Shown here piece after piece: positions 50,019-61,944 of a DNA stretch of 64,000 bases. The notes under the pieces are model-generated. The model made no database searches. It saw nothing but the letters and a program-made list of their open reading frames with translations, and was not told the DNA's origin. The stretch is from Gymnopilus junonius (taxonomy: Eukaryota; Basidiomycota; Agaricomycetes; Agaricales; Galerinaceae), in NCBI GenBank assembly GCA_015501075.1, contig JADNYJ010000001.1:1178001-1242000 (forward strand), in the 5' to 3' direction. Numbering within the stretch: position 1 is the stretch's first letter; each line of letters begins with the position of its first letter. A program made the position numbers and the translations under genes.

Positions 50019-52601
50019 TTAGCTCCACTTTGAACTAGAGCCAGGGATAACTTCTACCCTGCCCTCCGCCTGAGCGATCTTACGGCTTTTTCTGGTCTTC
50101 TTTCCCTTCGTTGGTCTCAAACTCCAAATTTCTACGACCGTTTTCCCTGCCCGTTTGCACATAACAGCGCATAAGTCTTTGATAAAGGCGACTTGCCACA
50201 CACTTTGACTGGGTTCGCTCATCTCTCTCACAAAATTCCCGGTTTGTGTTTCGTACAACCTTACGCGGCCATCATTTCCGCCTGTCACCAAGAAGTCCTT
50301 GTCAAACTGCAAAGTGGTGACCGAGGAATCGTGTGCAGCGATGAGGTGGAGCGGCTGATAATTCTTTAGGGAGAAAGTGATCACTCTCCCATCAGAGCCG
50401 CCTGTGGCTAGAATACCGGTGGCAGAGGAGAGCTGGAGTTGACACACTAGGGCTGTATGACCTTGAAGGAGGGCGATGCACTGACTGTTTTATTGAAGAT
50501 AAGTAGCGACAAAGAGAACGAGAAAACAACATACCCAGTTTCCGCGTCCCAAAGGCGGACTGTGGTGTCGAGTCCTCCAGATGCGATTATCTCGCCGTCA
50601 AACGCAACACAGTATACTTGATGTAAGTGGCCTACAAGGACATGCAGACATTCTCCAGTGTCAATATTCCAAAGCTGCATGTACCGTCCGAATGACAAGG
50701 TTCAATGAGTTAATCAAGACAGAGTGAGGTGCACGACCTACCCGACAAGTACTGTCGTAACTGCCGCTAACGACCTTATTGCCGCAGACATCGAGGCATC
50801 GGACACTCTGATCGTGGCCTTCTAACACTCGTAAGCAGCGTCCAAGCTGAACATCCCACACTCGTAAAGTGGAATCTCTCGAACCGGTTAGGGCAATTGG
50901 CCTATTATGTAGCATGCGCATGCAGCGGATCGTGGCTGTATGTCCATGCATGATATAAATGCACTGGCTAGCAGGATAATCGAAATCAGCACTCCACAAT
51001 AAAAAAGATAAGTGAATGGAGGATATACCCCGACTTCGCATCCCAAACTCGCAGGGTCTTGTCACACCCACCACTGACGACAATCGAATTTGGCTGCCCC
51101 CAGCCCCGGGATGAAGCAGACATACTGATGGGTAATGCACGGGTAGACAATTCTTCAGCGTCTCTCTGCTCTTCGGCATCTACGTCAACGCGTTGCTTGC
51201 CCTTCTTATGGCTCTGCCCATGTTTATGGCTGAATTCACGTCGAGGAAAATCCTGTCGACTGGGAGAGTTATACCCATCGAATATCTCTTCAGACGATTG
51301 CCCACTGTCGCGCTCCGCATTACTGCTATCAATCCCTTCGAGTATATCCAGACCCAGTGCCTTCTGCATGGCTTGAGGGATGAGGTGTTCTAAGAACTCA
51401 GAAGGCATAACATGTGCACCATCATGCCTTTTTTGGAGGTTGAGTCTCGAGAGCTCTTCCGAGAGACTGGAGGACGGTCTACCAAGATTAAATTGGACGT
51501 CTTTCTGGTGGTTGTGTTTAGCCGCATTGTCTATGTTTTCACGCACATGTCCACTGTTTCCTGCCTCTCTGTACAACAGGTCACTGCCTTCGATATTTCC
51601 AGATGCAATCGGCCCATCGGGCGCAGGCATTCTGTGGCCGCCTTTACTGACCAAGCAAACACCCCAAACGCCAGAGTCGTGTCCAATCAACGTCCTACAA
51701 AGTACTCCAGTATGAGCACTGAAAAGTTTGACCATGGAGCTTGCAAGTCCAACGACCACCCAGTCCGAGTCTAAGGCTAGGGAGGTGACCGTCCCATTGT
51801 CAGGACTGACGATAGGTAAGCGGTGGGAGCTAAGAAGTTCTCCGCCTTTCCGCCAGTTCGTGCCTAAGCATAGTCCGAGGCTTCAATTGAGTCCTTCGAG
51901 ATTTGAGAAGAAAGCTCACGGATAATGTATGAATTTCTGAAGTGGCGACGAAATGAGAAACTCTTCGAATGATCTCGGTGGGAGCGATGATCTGGTGCAT
52001 TTTGTCCTCCGTCGGCATGCGTATCCTTGGGTTTCTTTCTTCTCAGTCTATTCCTTTCCGACAGTGCTTCGGCCTCAGCTTCCCAATCATCAAATTCGTG
52101 AATGTAACACATCCTCCGCCATATTGTCTCGTCCCTAACGATCCTGTACCAGTTCCTGCTGACCCTTGACGCGCGTGTCAATGTTCTTGGTTCGTCGATG
52201 AAAGATAACACATGTAGTGCAAGTTCTGGTGGGAGGTAGGACACGAAATCACGCTTTAAAAGCGGTGTTATGGTCCGTGAGATGAAAAGAAGCTCTTCGG
52301 GACTGCAACTATCAAGAAAAGATGTTATATATTCACGTCGAATGGCGGGATCCTGCGCGGTATTGTCAGATGCTAAGGAATTTTGCTGATCAGATGGTCC
52401 TATTGCTGGCAAACCGTTATCAACTGAGGGAGGAGAAGGTGCCGGGGTCGGAGGAGATTCTACAGGTATATATAGGGTCTGGTATTGAGGAGTCTGCGAT
52501 AAATTTTGCGGGACATTAGTAGCATTATAAGCAGGCTGATGACTGCGGCGTGCGGATTTGTTCTTCTTATTTTGAATCGGGTGCTTCGAGGAAGATGCCA
52601 T
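50019..52601 (-). CDS. CDC4: F-box/WD40 protein, Cdc4/Fbw7-like SCF subunit
   Basis: Five exons (51920-52601, 51029-51863, 50742-50967, 50535-50674, 50019-50484) give 782 residues. The N-terminus is Pro/Ser-rich. The F-box is YLPPELALHVLSFIDEPRTL followed by ASRVSRNWYRIVRDETIWRR. The WD40 propeller follows with repeated blocks such as TLIGHDSGVWGVCLV, SGGCDKTLRVWDAKSGQC, MHGHTATIRCM, TGSRDSTLRVWDVQLGRC, GHDQSVRCLDV, GSYDSTCRLWNIDTGEC, GLDTTVRLWDAETGQC and GGNDGRVRLYETQTG. This is the substrate receptor of an SCF ubiquitin ligase that binds phosphodegrons (in yeast Sic1; in animals cyclin E). A polar insert of about 140 residues splits the propeller after the first blade. Confidence 0.88.
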
Positions 52602-53035
52602 GTCGAGCCCCTAGAACAGTGGCGGAACAAGAAGATCTACAAAATTAGAGGTCGTGCCCTAGATATTTTGAAATTTTCTGAGGCGGCAGAAACTGACGCA
52701 ACTTGAAAAGTGATTAAAATTCAAGCAGTACAAGCTGTACAGGCTCAGATTGCCTGGGCGGCACTGATCATGAGCACAGTAGGCGAAATAATCAAGTTTT
52801 ACTGACTTACACCATCTTACGATGTCATATCGAGAATCTCTGATGTTAACTCTAAGGAGATGAAAGCAGAGGAAGATTTTGGCTGTACACAGGTCACGCA
52901 CGCTTATGAGACCTGGTAGTAAAAACGTCAACCATAAATAGTTTAAGTTACAAGGACTGGGAGTGGTGTACGTATTGTCCAGGCATGAAAGCAATAGCCA
53001 GGCAGTAGAATTATGAATGTACTCCAACCACATTC
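52602..53035. other. CDC4 promoter region / BST1 3' end
   Basis: About 430 bases between a start and a stop codon on the same strand, with no supported gene. Confidence 0.45.
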
Positions 53036-56000
53036 TCAGTTTATCCAAGGCAGACTACCCCAGTAGCGGGGTCCAATCTTGCAGCTTACGACAATCCATA
53101 TCGCAATCCTACTGGCGTCCAGGACAAGATATGGTCTGCAAGAACCGAATATAAATGCTGTTCCTGCCATTACGACGAATAACCAGCGTAAAGACAACCA
53201 GTTCTCAAATCTTAACGTCGATTGGTACTTAGCAAAAATGAGATAAAAGTAGCAGGCCAATACACGCGCACCTTGGTTTGTAAAACAGTTTTTCAGGGGT
53301 CCATGAAGCGTAGTCCACAAGGATGAGAAAAGGAAGTACGGCAAGGAAGTTGTGATCTCCGTCGAAAGGGGTGGTGTAACCAGCAGTCAGCAATGTGCGT
53401 ACCCAAACTGCCAATACAGGAGCAGTCAACGGTAAGAGCCATGTCATTAGAAGGAGGATGTGTAGATTATGGTTGAGATTATCCTGCTTTAAATCTTTGA
53501 GATCGGAAGGTCGTCGTCCCGACGATGCCGAAGGACTATCCGGCAAAACTTCAGTGCTTTCCCTTGTTGTGGAACGCACAATGAGTGGGACTGCAGGATC
53601 TATTCTACGTTGCTCGTGGATTTCGGCAACTTGTGGTATCGATGATGCACAGGTATATAAATGCAGCAACCAGCAACCTAGATAGGCAACCTGCCATGGA
53701 ACGAAGAAGAAAATCACCAAACAGATGATCGCCAAAGACAAAATGGTGCTTCTAGGAACACTGAATTTTTCGCGCCGCCTAGAAGCCGTTGATAATCAAT
53801 ATTTGTGTATCTGCAGCAAAACAGTGCACTGACCTCCCGAAAAGAATGAAGCTGGCCTTTCCTATGATTGTCAAGAAAACGGTCAAAACCCCCCAGACTA
53901 CGCAAACAAACCCGCTAGAAATGAACAACACCAAGGGTGCTATTGGTGCAAAGAAAAGAGCGCCTTTGTTCCCAAGATAGAGTGATTCGGAAAGTGGTAA
54001 AGTGGAGAGAACCAGCGACATAGGAAGAAGGTACCAGAGCATTATCTGCACATAGCGATGCAGAGATTGTCCGACGGTCGGCATGAGGGCTGTCATATGA
54101 AAGTCATGATTAAGGAAGACTGCTCTAGCGATCGCGCTGACACTCACCCCCATGCTCCAACTGCGACCAGCCAAGGAAAACGACCAAAGAGGCTATGCCT
54201 GCCGACCAACTTACAACAGATGTCAAGTATCGCGAAGCCCACCTGCCGAATGTAGCAGACCAATCAATAGCAACGTCAAACCATTCAAAGTTTCCTTGGC
54301 ACTCTGGACCTGCGGACGAGAAGAGGGTGAAATTAACCGCAGACGGGAAATGCGATCTTTGATCGATGAAAGGCGCCGTTAAATGGGCATGCAAAAGTAT
54401 ACGCTTGTCTGGAGACATCAGTATTGGGAAGTAATGTGTTTCCTCGAAGTACGGAGTGTACACGAGCAAGGGGGGTAAGAGAGCATCTGCCACATATCTT
54501 CAATAATCGATCCCTGAAGAAGGCAAAACGGACATACCAGAACAAGAAAGTACTGAAGAGCCTTGAGGCACTATGCGATATACGACAAGTGCATTCGATA
54601 AAAGATTTGGAAATGTGAAAGACGTGCTTAATCCTTCGAGTTTGGGAATGGATATACGTAGAGGACCCAAGAGTAAAGCTTATCCAAATATCAGGAATTA
54701 AGTTAGAGAACATGAAAGAAACCTCACAATATGTAGTGGTTTCATAAACAATAGGCTGTCGGGAATCCAGGGAAGCAATAACCCAGCCTTGACCGCCAGC
54801 ATTCTCGATTTTGATACCAGCTAAATCGTGGTCAATTGGGACATGGGCTTCGAATAATACGACCCCTTCAGACTCATCTGAGCCTTCGTGAGGGACCGGG
54901 AAAGGCTTTCCAGGAATTGGATTAGGAATAAGTTTTAATGTCTCCGCCTGCAAGGGTATGCAATTCAAGGATCCAGTGAACGCATCTGCGCAGCTGAAGA
55001 CAGAAACCTGCAAAGGAATCGCATGCTGGGGTGACACAGGTGGAATAGTGCCTTGGGACACCATGACAGTCAGTTTGGGTATTAATGATTTTCGCGGTAC
55101 TGGAAAGAGGTACGTCTTGGCAGCAGCTGGTTTCTTCAGTAACAAATTCTGTCCTGCGGAAAGCAGTGAAGATTCAGCGAAAGCTACCTCTATTTCGCCA
55201 TTATGGTCAAGCGTGGATGCTTGCGAGGGCAAGGTATTGCCATCCCGTAACCAGTTATCAAGTACAGAGGCCCTTGACAATGCATCCTTTTCACCACCAA
55301 GCTCTAATGCAGCACGGGCGATTCTCCAACGGACCTGATGACACCAAACCATCTCGCGGTGGCCAACGCCTGTCCACGCACCCTCCAAGGCAGAAGTGAA
55401 AACAGTTCTTCTGTAAACAGATTTTGAGGTTCTTGGCAAGATACAAGATTCGGAAGGGATCATCATATCCATTGCTCCTCCACAAACAGATACTATTGGT
55501 GTGGGATCTCCTTCGAGCGTCTGTTGAGCTTTCACATATAAATCATCGATGCGAGAGTCGAAACGGGCAGGCGGGAGTGTATGCGGAGTCGACATAGTGA
55601 TGATAGCTGAAATATTCTCGGAAGGCAGCAACGATGTGGCTACAATGCCTCCCATAGAGTGACCCATGACAATGATACTTGTATCCGGCGGATATGAAGA
55701 GAGTATATATGAAATAGCCTTGGAGGTGTATGTAATTTGCGATTCAAGGGTCGATCCATGGAAGGCAGAAAGGTCTTCGTTGAATTCCACTACACAACTC
55801 GGTGAACAACAGGAAAACGAAAGCTTTAACATACTCACCAGCGAAGAAATCCAGTGGCTTCAAAGAACGCGATTCAAATGTGGATGAGACAATATAAGGA
55901 GACTCGAAATATTGCCTGGAAGCAGAAGACGCTATTGAGCGAACCTGGTGCGACGATCCAGCATTCCCTGGGATGAAGAGGACAGGCACACTATTCTTTC

Positions 56001-56295
56001 GTAGGCCTGTCTCCTATAACTTCCAGACTTGAATATATGAGGGCCTAGCGAAGGCAACTTCACAAACCTGAACGGGGTCCCAACCAACTTCTCGGTATAA
56101 CCAGAGACTGTATCGGTGCGCCAAGGGAGTCCAACTCTTGTTAAAGTCAGCCTGTAGCACGTAAGAGGGCGACATCCATGACATTCGGCATCCTTGAGGA
56201 GAGAGGTTCTCAGCAATATCGGAAGAGGCGAGAAAGAACAAGAAAGCGGCGACTACGGATAATACTCCAATGAACGAGACGATGGACTTCGGCAT
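53036..56295 (-). CDS. BST1: GPI inositol-deacylase (Bst1/PGAP1)
   Basis: Multi-exon minus-strand gene. The first exons encode an N-terminal signal anchor (FIGVLSVVAAFLFFLASSDI) and the family block CRMSWMSPSYVLQADFNKSW. The lipase domain follows: VPVLFIPGNAGSSHQVRSIA, then the nucleophile motif IIVMGHSMGGIVATSLLPSE with the catalytic Ser, and TGVGHREMVWCHQVRWR with the likely catalytic His. The lumenal middle part is followed by about six to eight hydrophobic helices at the C-terminus (LSLAIICLVIFFFVPWQVAY, LLLMTWLLPLTAPVLAVW). The enzyme removes the inositol acyl chain from GPI anchors in the ER, which allows ER exit and quality control of GPI proteins. The first four exons (56068-56295, 55839-56013, 54728-55789, 54539-54679) are in phase. 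Later junctions were followed only approximately. Confidence 0.92.
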
Positions 56296-56717
56296 ATAGA
56301 ACTCAGGTTGGTCTAACGCAACAAGTCCACCGGGTGAAGCGGAAGAAAACAACGACAACAACAGAACACTCTTGAGACACTCGTTAGGACTGCTTACGGC
56401 TGTCCACACACTTCAGACTAATGGTTTCACGTTCTTATTTTCAAAACTAATTTGTAAAATTTCAGATGAAAAGTTGATTATATGCGCTCTTATTTTGAAA
56501 ATGATAGATGGACAATTCACTTGACTATGAGGAAATGATAAAAATGGATGGAAACAGACATCTCGATAATACGCATGCAAAGAGGAGGTTGTGACAAAGG
56601 GCAGGAAGAATAAGTGCAAAGGAGACGACATGCGGATCAAGGACAATGCTTGAGATTCGCGCAAGGTATGAAGGGCGGCGAAAATCGAGATAACAACAAG
56701 AAACACAAGATGAACGT
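56296..56717. other. BST1 promoter region / 14-3-3 3' end
   Basis: About 420 bases, AT-rich, with no supported gene. Confidence 0.45.
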
Positions 56718-57640
56718 TTACTCATCGGCTGGGGCTTCAGCCTCATCCTTGGCATCGCTCGCCTTGTCAGCTGGAGAGAATATGAGAATTTCGTTGCAAC
56801 AGAACACAATGTATGCACTTACCAGAGTCTTGCATATCTGAGGTCCATAGCGTCAAGTTGTCACGGAGGAGCTGCATGATCAAAGTCGAGTCCTTGTAAC
56901 TTTCTTCTGATAGAGTGTCAAGCTCAGCAATGGCATCATCGAAGGCTTGCTTGGCAAGGTGGCAAGCACGGTCGGGGCTGTTAAGAATCTCGTAGTAGAA
57001 GACGGAGAAGTTGAGGGCAAGGCCAAGACGGATAGGGTGAGTGGGAGGGAGCTCAGTGACAGCAACGTCAGAGGCAGCCTTGTAGGCCTCCAATGACTTG
57101 TCAGCGCTGTCCTTGCGCTTATCGCCAGTAGCGAACTCAGCGAGGTATCGATGGTAGTCACCCATCCTAGGAATTAAATCAGTCAGGGGTTTGGTGATGT
57201 CCACATCAAACTCACATCTTGTGGTAGAAGACCTTGGATTCTCCTGAGGCCGCTGAGGGGATGAGGTGCTTGTCGAGGACGTCAAGGATATCCTCGCAGA
57301 TCTTGGCGAGTTCGCTCTCAATCTTCTCTCTGTAGCCCTTGATCATTTGGACCTGGGCTTCGTTGCCTTTCGACTCCTCCTTCTGCTCAATGGAAGAAAC
57401 GATTCTCCATGACGCACGGCGGGCGCCGATTACGTTCTTGTAGGCAACGGAGAGGAGATTTCGCTCCTCGACGGTGAGTTCTTGGTCGGAAGACGCGACG
57501 CGCTTCATGTTCTCGACCATCTCTGTTCAGGGGTCAGAATGGTATAGCACACGAGCAAAATGTATTAGCCCACCTTCATAACGCTCGGCCTGCTCAGCGA
57601 GCTTGGCGAGGTAGACAGAGTCTTCGCGGGATTCAGGCAT
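56718..57640 (-). CDS. BMH1: 14-3-3 protein
   Basis: Four exons (57574-57640, 57216-57522, 56823-57166, 56718-56770) give 256 residues. The N-terminus [20 protein letters not shown], the 14-3-3 signature region [20 protein letters not shown], the groove helix [16 protein letters not shown] and the second signature [20 protein letters not shown] are all present. The tail after residue 238 is short and acidic ([10 protein letters not shown]). It forms dimers in the cytosol and nucleus that bind phosphoserine motifs and control signalling, checkpoint and metabolic proteins. Among basidiomycetes it is normally one of one or two copies and highly expressed. Phases are consistent. Confidence 0.96.
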
Positions 57641-60488
57641 CTGCGAAACAAGAGACATGAGACGGAGAACGCGTAGAAACGCGTCGAACACGTACGTTAG
57701 GTGTGTGGTGAGGAGGTGGGAGGGTAATGCTGGAGGGGCAGAAGGGATGAGCTCGTCGTGTGCGGCGGGGAAGGGACGGGGATAACTCACGATATGGTTG
57801 GAGATGGAGTTGATGGGCAGAAAAAAGCAATGAAAGTTGAAGCTGAAATAAAGCAACTTGGGCAGAGGGTTATACCACACTGCACGTGATCGGCTCGCAG
57901 GGCAAAGGGTTTGGCCCGCTCACGTGCTGGATTCCTATGGAAAGTTCCATTGCGCTCCGGACGTGTTCCCCGTTATCTTGACGACGTCACTTTATCCGTT
58001 GCCCTTTCCACGCTTCTAGTTCACAGCGGTTATAAAATTGTTATTATCATAGAAATCCCTTTTCCTCTCAGCTCAGCTTGTTCTACTCTCTTATCTTTTT
58101 TGTTGTCCAACGTATTCTGCGTGTCGAACCCTTTTTGATCTCGTCTTCACATCCACTCGATTTGGGTTCTGATCGACTGATTATGGTCGAAAGCTGTTCA
58201 GCTGAAAAAATTGCATTGTCCCGAAGAGCATAATGCCATGCTTGTCAGAATAACAATGACTCTTTCTAGGTTGATGCATATCTGTTTCGCATCTCAGTCG
58301 TCGCCTGTTTACTAAGTACTATCCGACATTGTCAAACAAAGTGATGATGCTGGAAATTTGCACATTTATTTTTCCACGACTTGGACTAGAAGCTAGTATC
58401 CTACTCTCGCGCATCTATTCAACAATTCGATACAAGAATAAATACCCTGTCCCGATTTTATCGACTTGCTACAGAAGCGCCCACCATCTGACAAATCCAC
58501 GATCTTTGCGGGTCCTACCTTCTTGTTGACCGATACCTGTCTGGCCTTAAAAGTCTGCTTTTGTTGTCTAAAAGGGTAGTATTGCCCAACAAAGGAATTT
58601 GAAACATCGACATCCACCCTTAGCCCAGAATTTAAAGGGCTGACCAGGGCTTCGACTGGCTGACGACTCAGTTCATCCTTTCATTTGCGGGGTCCAAATC
58701 GAGTGACAGAATGGGAGGAAATCCCGATTGACATCTGTCTGTTTCGTCAAACCAATCATTCCTTTTCGCCGCTGACTCTACCCGATCTATCCGAGGGACA
58801 AAAATATCGTAGTTAATACTGGTATGAAGCATATACACACAACATCCTCCCATCACGGATCCAGGCCTTGAAGAAGACCCCAGAAGTCCATATCTTTGGA
58901 CTGCTAAATTAAGGCGGTCATCAGAATGCAGTGCATCACGACCGTGAGTCGTGACCTGGGTGGAGGGCTCGGTATCTTGATGGCAGCAGATGGAGTCAAT
59001 GTGCCACTCAGCACCATTGACCACACGATACTTGAGCAGAGGAGTGGATGCCGTTTTTTCCCCAGTCACCCACTCCAGCCAAACTTAATCGAGTGGCGCT
59101 TAACTATTAACAGCAGAACGCTTGATATGAGGCTGGCTTTGTGGCTTTGATGATATATGGTATACATTACATCGTACTTGCTCGTACTGAAATGAAACTC
59201 ATCTCAGCATCTCGAATAACTTGTCTTTTGGTACACGTGAATATCCAAAGCTCTGGAGGGTCGAACAACTAAGCTTCCAAAACCGATTCAGCCCTTGCCA
59301 ACCAGCCATAGGTATCTGTGTCGTCCTCACCTCATCGCGCTGATGGTAAATTCATGCCAAATCACTTTGCTTCCCTGTGAACGTACGGGGACTAAAGAAA
59401 GCCAGCCCTGAACGTACGACATATGGACGGCTGACTAGCGGTGTTGGGAACTATATCTCCTGTTTTAATTCCAGATCTAATAGTGGAATCACTAGAATCG
59501 ATATCAACTTTCGTTTGCAGGACTTCAACTACAGACAATCTACAAACGTTCGTATCTCACCTGTATTTGCGCGTGAGATGCTTTGCTCAGCACTCCTTTC
59601 AATTAAGCTTTCATTCATTTTAGCCCGGTCAGATTCCGGCAGGGAAGAGCAACTATTGCACTGGATATTTTTTCTTCCTCAACGCGTCTTCGATGTTATT
59701 GGTTGAATGCCCAATGAATACATTAACTTTAACAAAGCGTGTGGGATTGGGTACTTCGCCAAAGCACGTCGACAACCTTGTGACTAGAGAAGTTCCCTCC
59801 AGGTGCTATCTGGGGCTGAGCAGTGCCCAACTATGGGATGCTATACTCTTATCATTTACATGTCGTCGCATGTTTATCGTTATTTCTAAGTTTTATGTGG
59901 ATCATTTTGCAGGAACTTCCGGTGAGGACTTTTCCCTGAATGGAATGCCTAGTTCTTTCCAGGCCATTGTGTCTGTTCAAAACCTTCAGCAGTGGGTCAT
60001 ACAAGTTTTGTTGCATTCATGTGTGACTTCGTTCTAGCCGATATCCATAGGAAACGTAGAGTGAAGTTCTTGAAGGGTTTGAGAAGAACTGTAAATGCGA
60101 TGCACAGTGACTAGACAAGGGCTCCCTAGTGAAGACTTGACAAAAGTTCTTGCGCCTAGAAACTCGACAAATGTCGTTCGATGTGCTGAACTAGCACGAG
60201 TCCTGGCAGAAGAAACGAAGTCAAAAATGCTTCTGAATTTCCCTGTGTCAAAAAAGTCGAGGTAAACGTTCATCACTACAATTCAGTGCTACAGGCAATA
60301 ACTGCGATACAAAAATAAGAGAGCCAAAGCGTAGATAATTACTACTCGAGTAGATAACGCACAAAATACATTATTAGCGTAGCAATATGCTCCATCCATC
60401 CTTACACTTTCAAGTTGATGGTATCAGCAGTGTGTCTTTCCATAAAACGGGTATCGCAATCCATGAGTCATGACACGTAAAGAATCGT
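57641..60488. other. 2.8-kb region without a recognisable gene
   Basis: This is by far the largest gap in the window. The first 300 bases serve as the 14-3-3 promoter. Between 58100 and 60480 the open frames are short (up to about 133 codons, 58668-59069 minus), overlap each other on both strands and carry no family signature or credible splice continuation. It could hold a non-coding RNA, a decayed gene or a very divergent small-exon gene. Confidence 0.45.
57883..57926. promoter_or_regulatory. paired CACGTG elements upstream of the 14-3-3 gene
   Basis: Two palindromic CACGTG hexamers at 57883-57888 and 57921-57926, about 240-290 bases upstream of the ATG. They fit bHLH factor sites (Cbf1/Pho4-like). 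Confidence 0.4.
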
Positions 60489-61698
60489 CTATTTCTTATT
60501 CTTGCGCTGTCGAGCGCTTGTTCGTCTGGTAGTTGCTTCTTGTCCAGCGGAGGTGGTAGTGGTGTGCGAAGCAACAGCTTCAGCCGCTGGTGTGGGCTTG
60601 GCCTGATTTGTGGTTTTGACCTGAGGGCGGGCAGAGGGCTCTTGCTTGCCCGAAGACTTGTGTAGAAAACCAATGAGAAGAGATGCTATGCCGCCTGAAG
60701 CGATGATCATCATCCACCGGGGAATTATGACGAAGGTGTTATAAAGTTTGGTCATCCAAGTTGCCATAAAGTCCATTATATATTCACTGTAACCATGAAA
60801 TTTGTCAGTTGCATTGTTGCATTGAGAAGGGTAAAAATTTCGGAAACTAACTTTGAGCCTCCTGGGGCGAACGAAGTAGACCAAGGTTTCGTGACTTTCC
60901 AACCCTCGACCTTCAAAAATTCACGGAGGGAATCATCACGAAGACGGAGATGGTGCGGTCGGTAGAACCGCAGGGTCTGCCCTCGGTCTCTCAATACAAC
61001 AAGAAATGGGGCTCTGTGTTTCATAGGTCAGCGGGGTCAACAAAAATTTGATAGCATATACTAACTGCCAGATAGACCACTTTGTAGTGATATAAGTAAC
61101 ATTGAGGTAATCGATACGACCCCATCTGACATGGGGCAAGTCTCCGGCTATATGGGTTTTGTTGAAAGCAGAGTCGAACATCTCGTCCAGGTATTTAGAA
61201 ACTCCTTCCTGCCCCGACGCAGTAACAGAACTATTGCAAGGAACTTAGCGACACAACTTCTAAAGCTTCAAATTCTAGCACTCACATGACAATAATCCAT
61301 GTCCTCTCTTTCTCTTCTTCTTCAGTCAAAGTTTCATTGACGATCAGATCCTTGTAGTTGTGGTCCGTAATAAGCTCGATTCGATCATCCCATAGCTTCG
61401 CAGGAAACGCATGTTGGACTCTCTCTGTGATGTTGATGCCGAAGTTATTGAAGAGCTTCACCGCAGGTTCGGATGTGAGAAGCTTGTCGAGACTGAGTAA
61501 ACTAGATAAGCTGAATGGAGTAGCCGCCGCCGCAGGTGCACTTCCTGCCTCTGCCGTCTCAGATGCACCTGGAACATAAACGGCGGCAGTGGGTTCCTCG
61601 TTGATTTTCTGGCCGGGAGTCCAGCCTGCAGAGATGTACTGTGCGCCGACAGACGCGACAAGAGCAAGAGCGCTGAGAGAAGCCAGAGAGGCCTTCAT
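60489..61698 (-). CDS. secretory thioredoxin-fold-like membrane protein
   Basis: Four exons (61286-61698, 61066-61230, 60852-61013, 60489-60786) give 345 residues in phase. A signal peptide (KASLASLSALALVASVGAQY) is followed by an Ala/Ser/Pro-rich stretch, possible N-glycosylation sites (NITER, NETLT, NKTH, NVTY), a compact domain (ERTWIIVISVTASGQEGVSK, RWGRIDYLNVTYITTKWSIW, APFLVVLRDRGQTLRFYRP) with the strand order of a thioredoxin fold but no CxxC, one membrane helix (RWMMIIASGGIASLLIGFL) and a basic cytosolic tail (TTRRTSARQRKNKK). The layout resembles ER-resident redox-like or Ost3/6-type proteins without the active site. I do not recognise the exact family. Confidence 0.65.
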
Positions 61699-61944
61699 GA
61701 CGGTCAAGAACAAAAAGGTGGCGCAGAGTTCAACGAGCAGCGCTGCTCGTGTGTGGTGCGTACCTCAACACGCGTCTCCCTCAGCTTATCTGGTGTGAAG
61801 TGCGATCTATTTCAGGAGACATCCTACGGAGCACAGCCACTGCATACTTGGCACTGTCCAGGGTGCTCACTTGATCTCTTTCTGATTCGCTGAGGTCGTC
61901 ATCCCTGGCCACTGTTCGATACCCTTAGGACCACTGAGGGCATC

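Noticed and set aside
58668..59069. 133-codon open frame on the minus strand
   Set aside because: No family motif, signal peptide or splice continuation; not reported as a gene.
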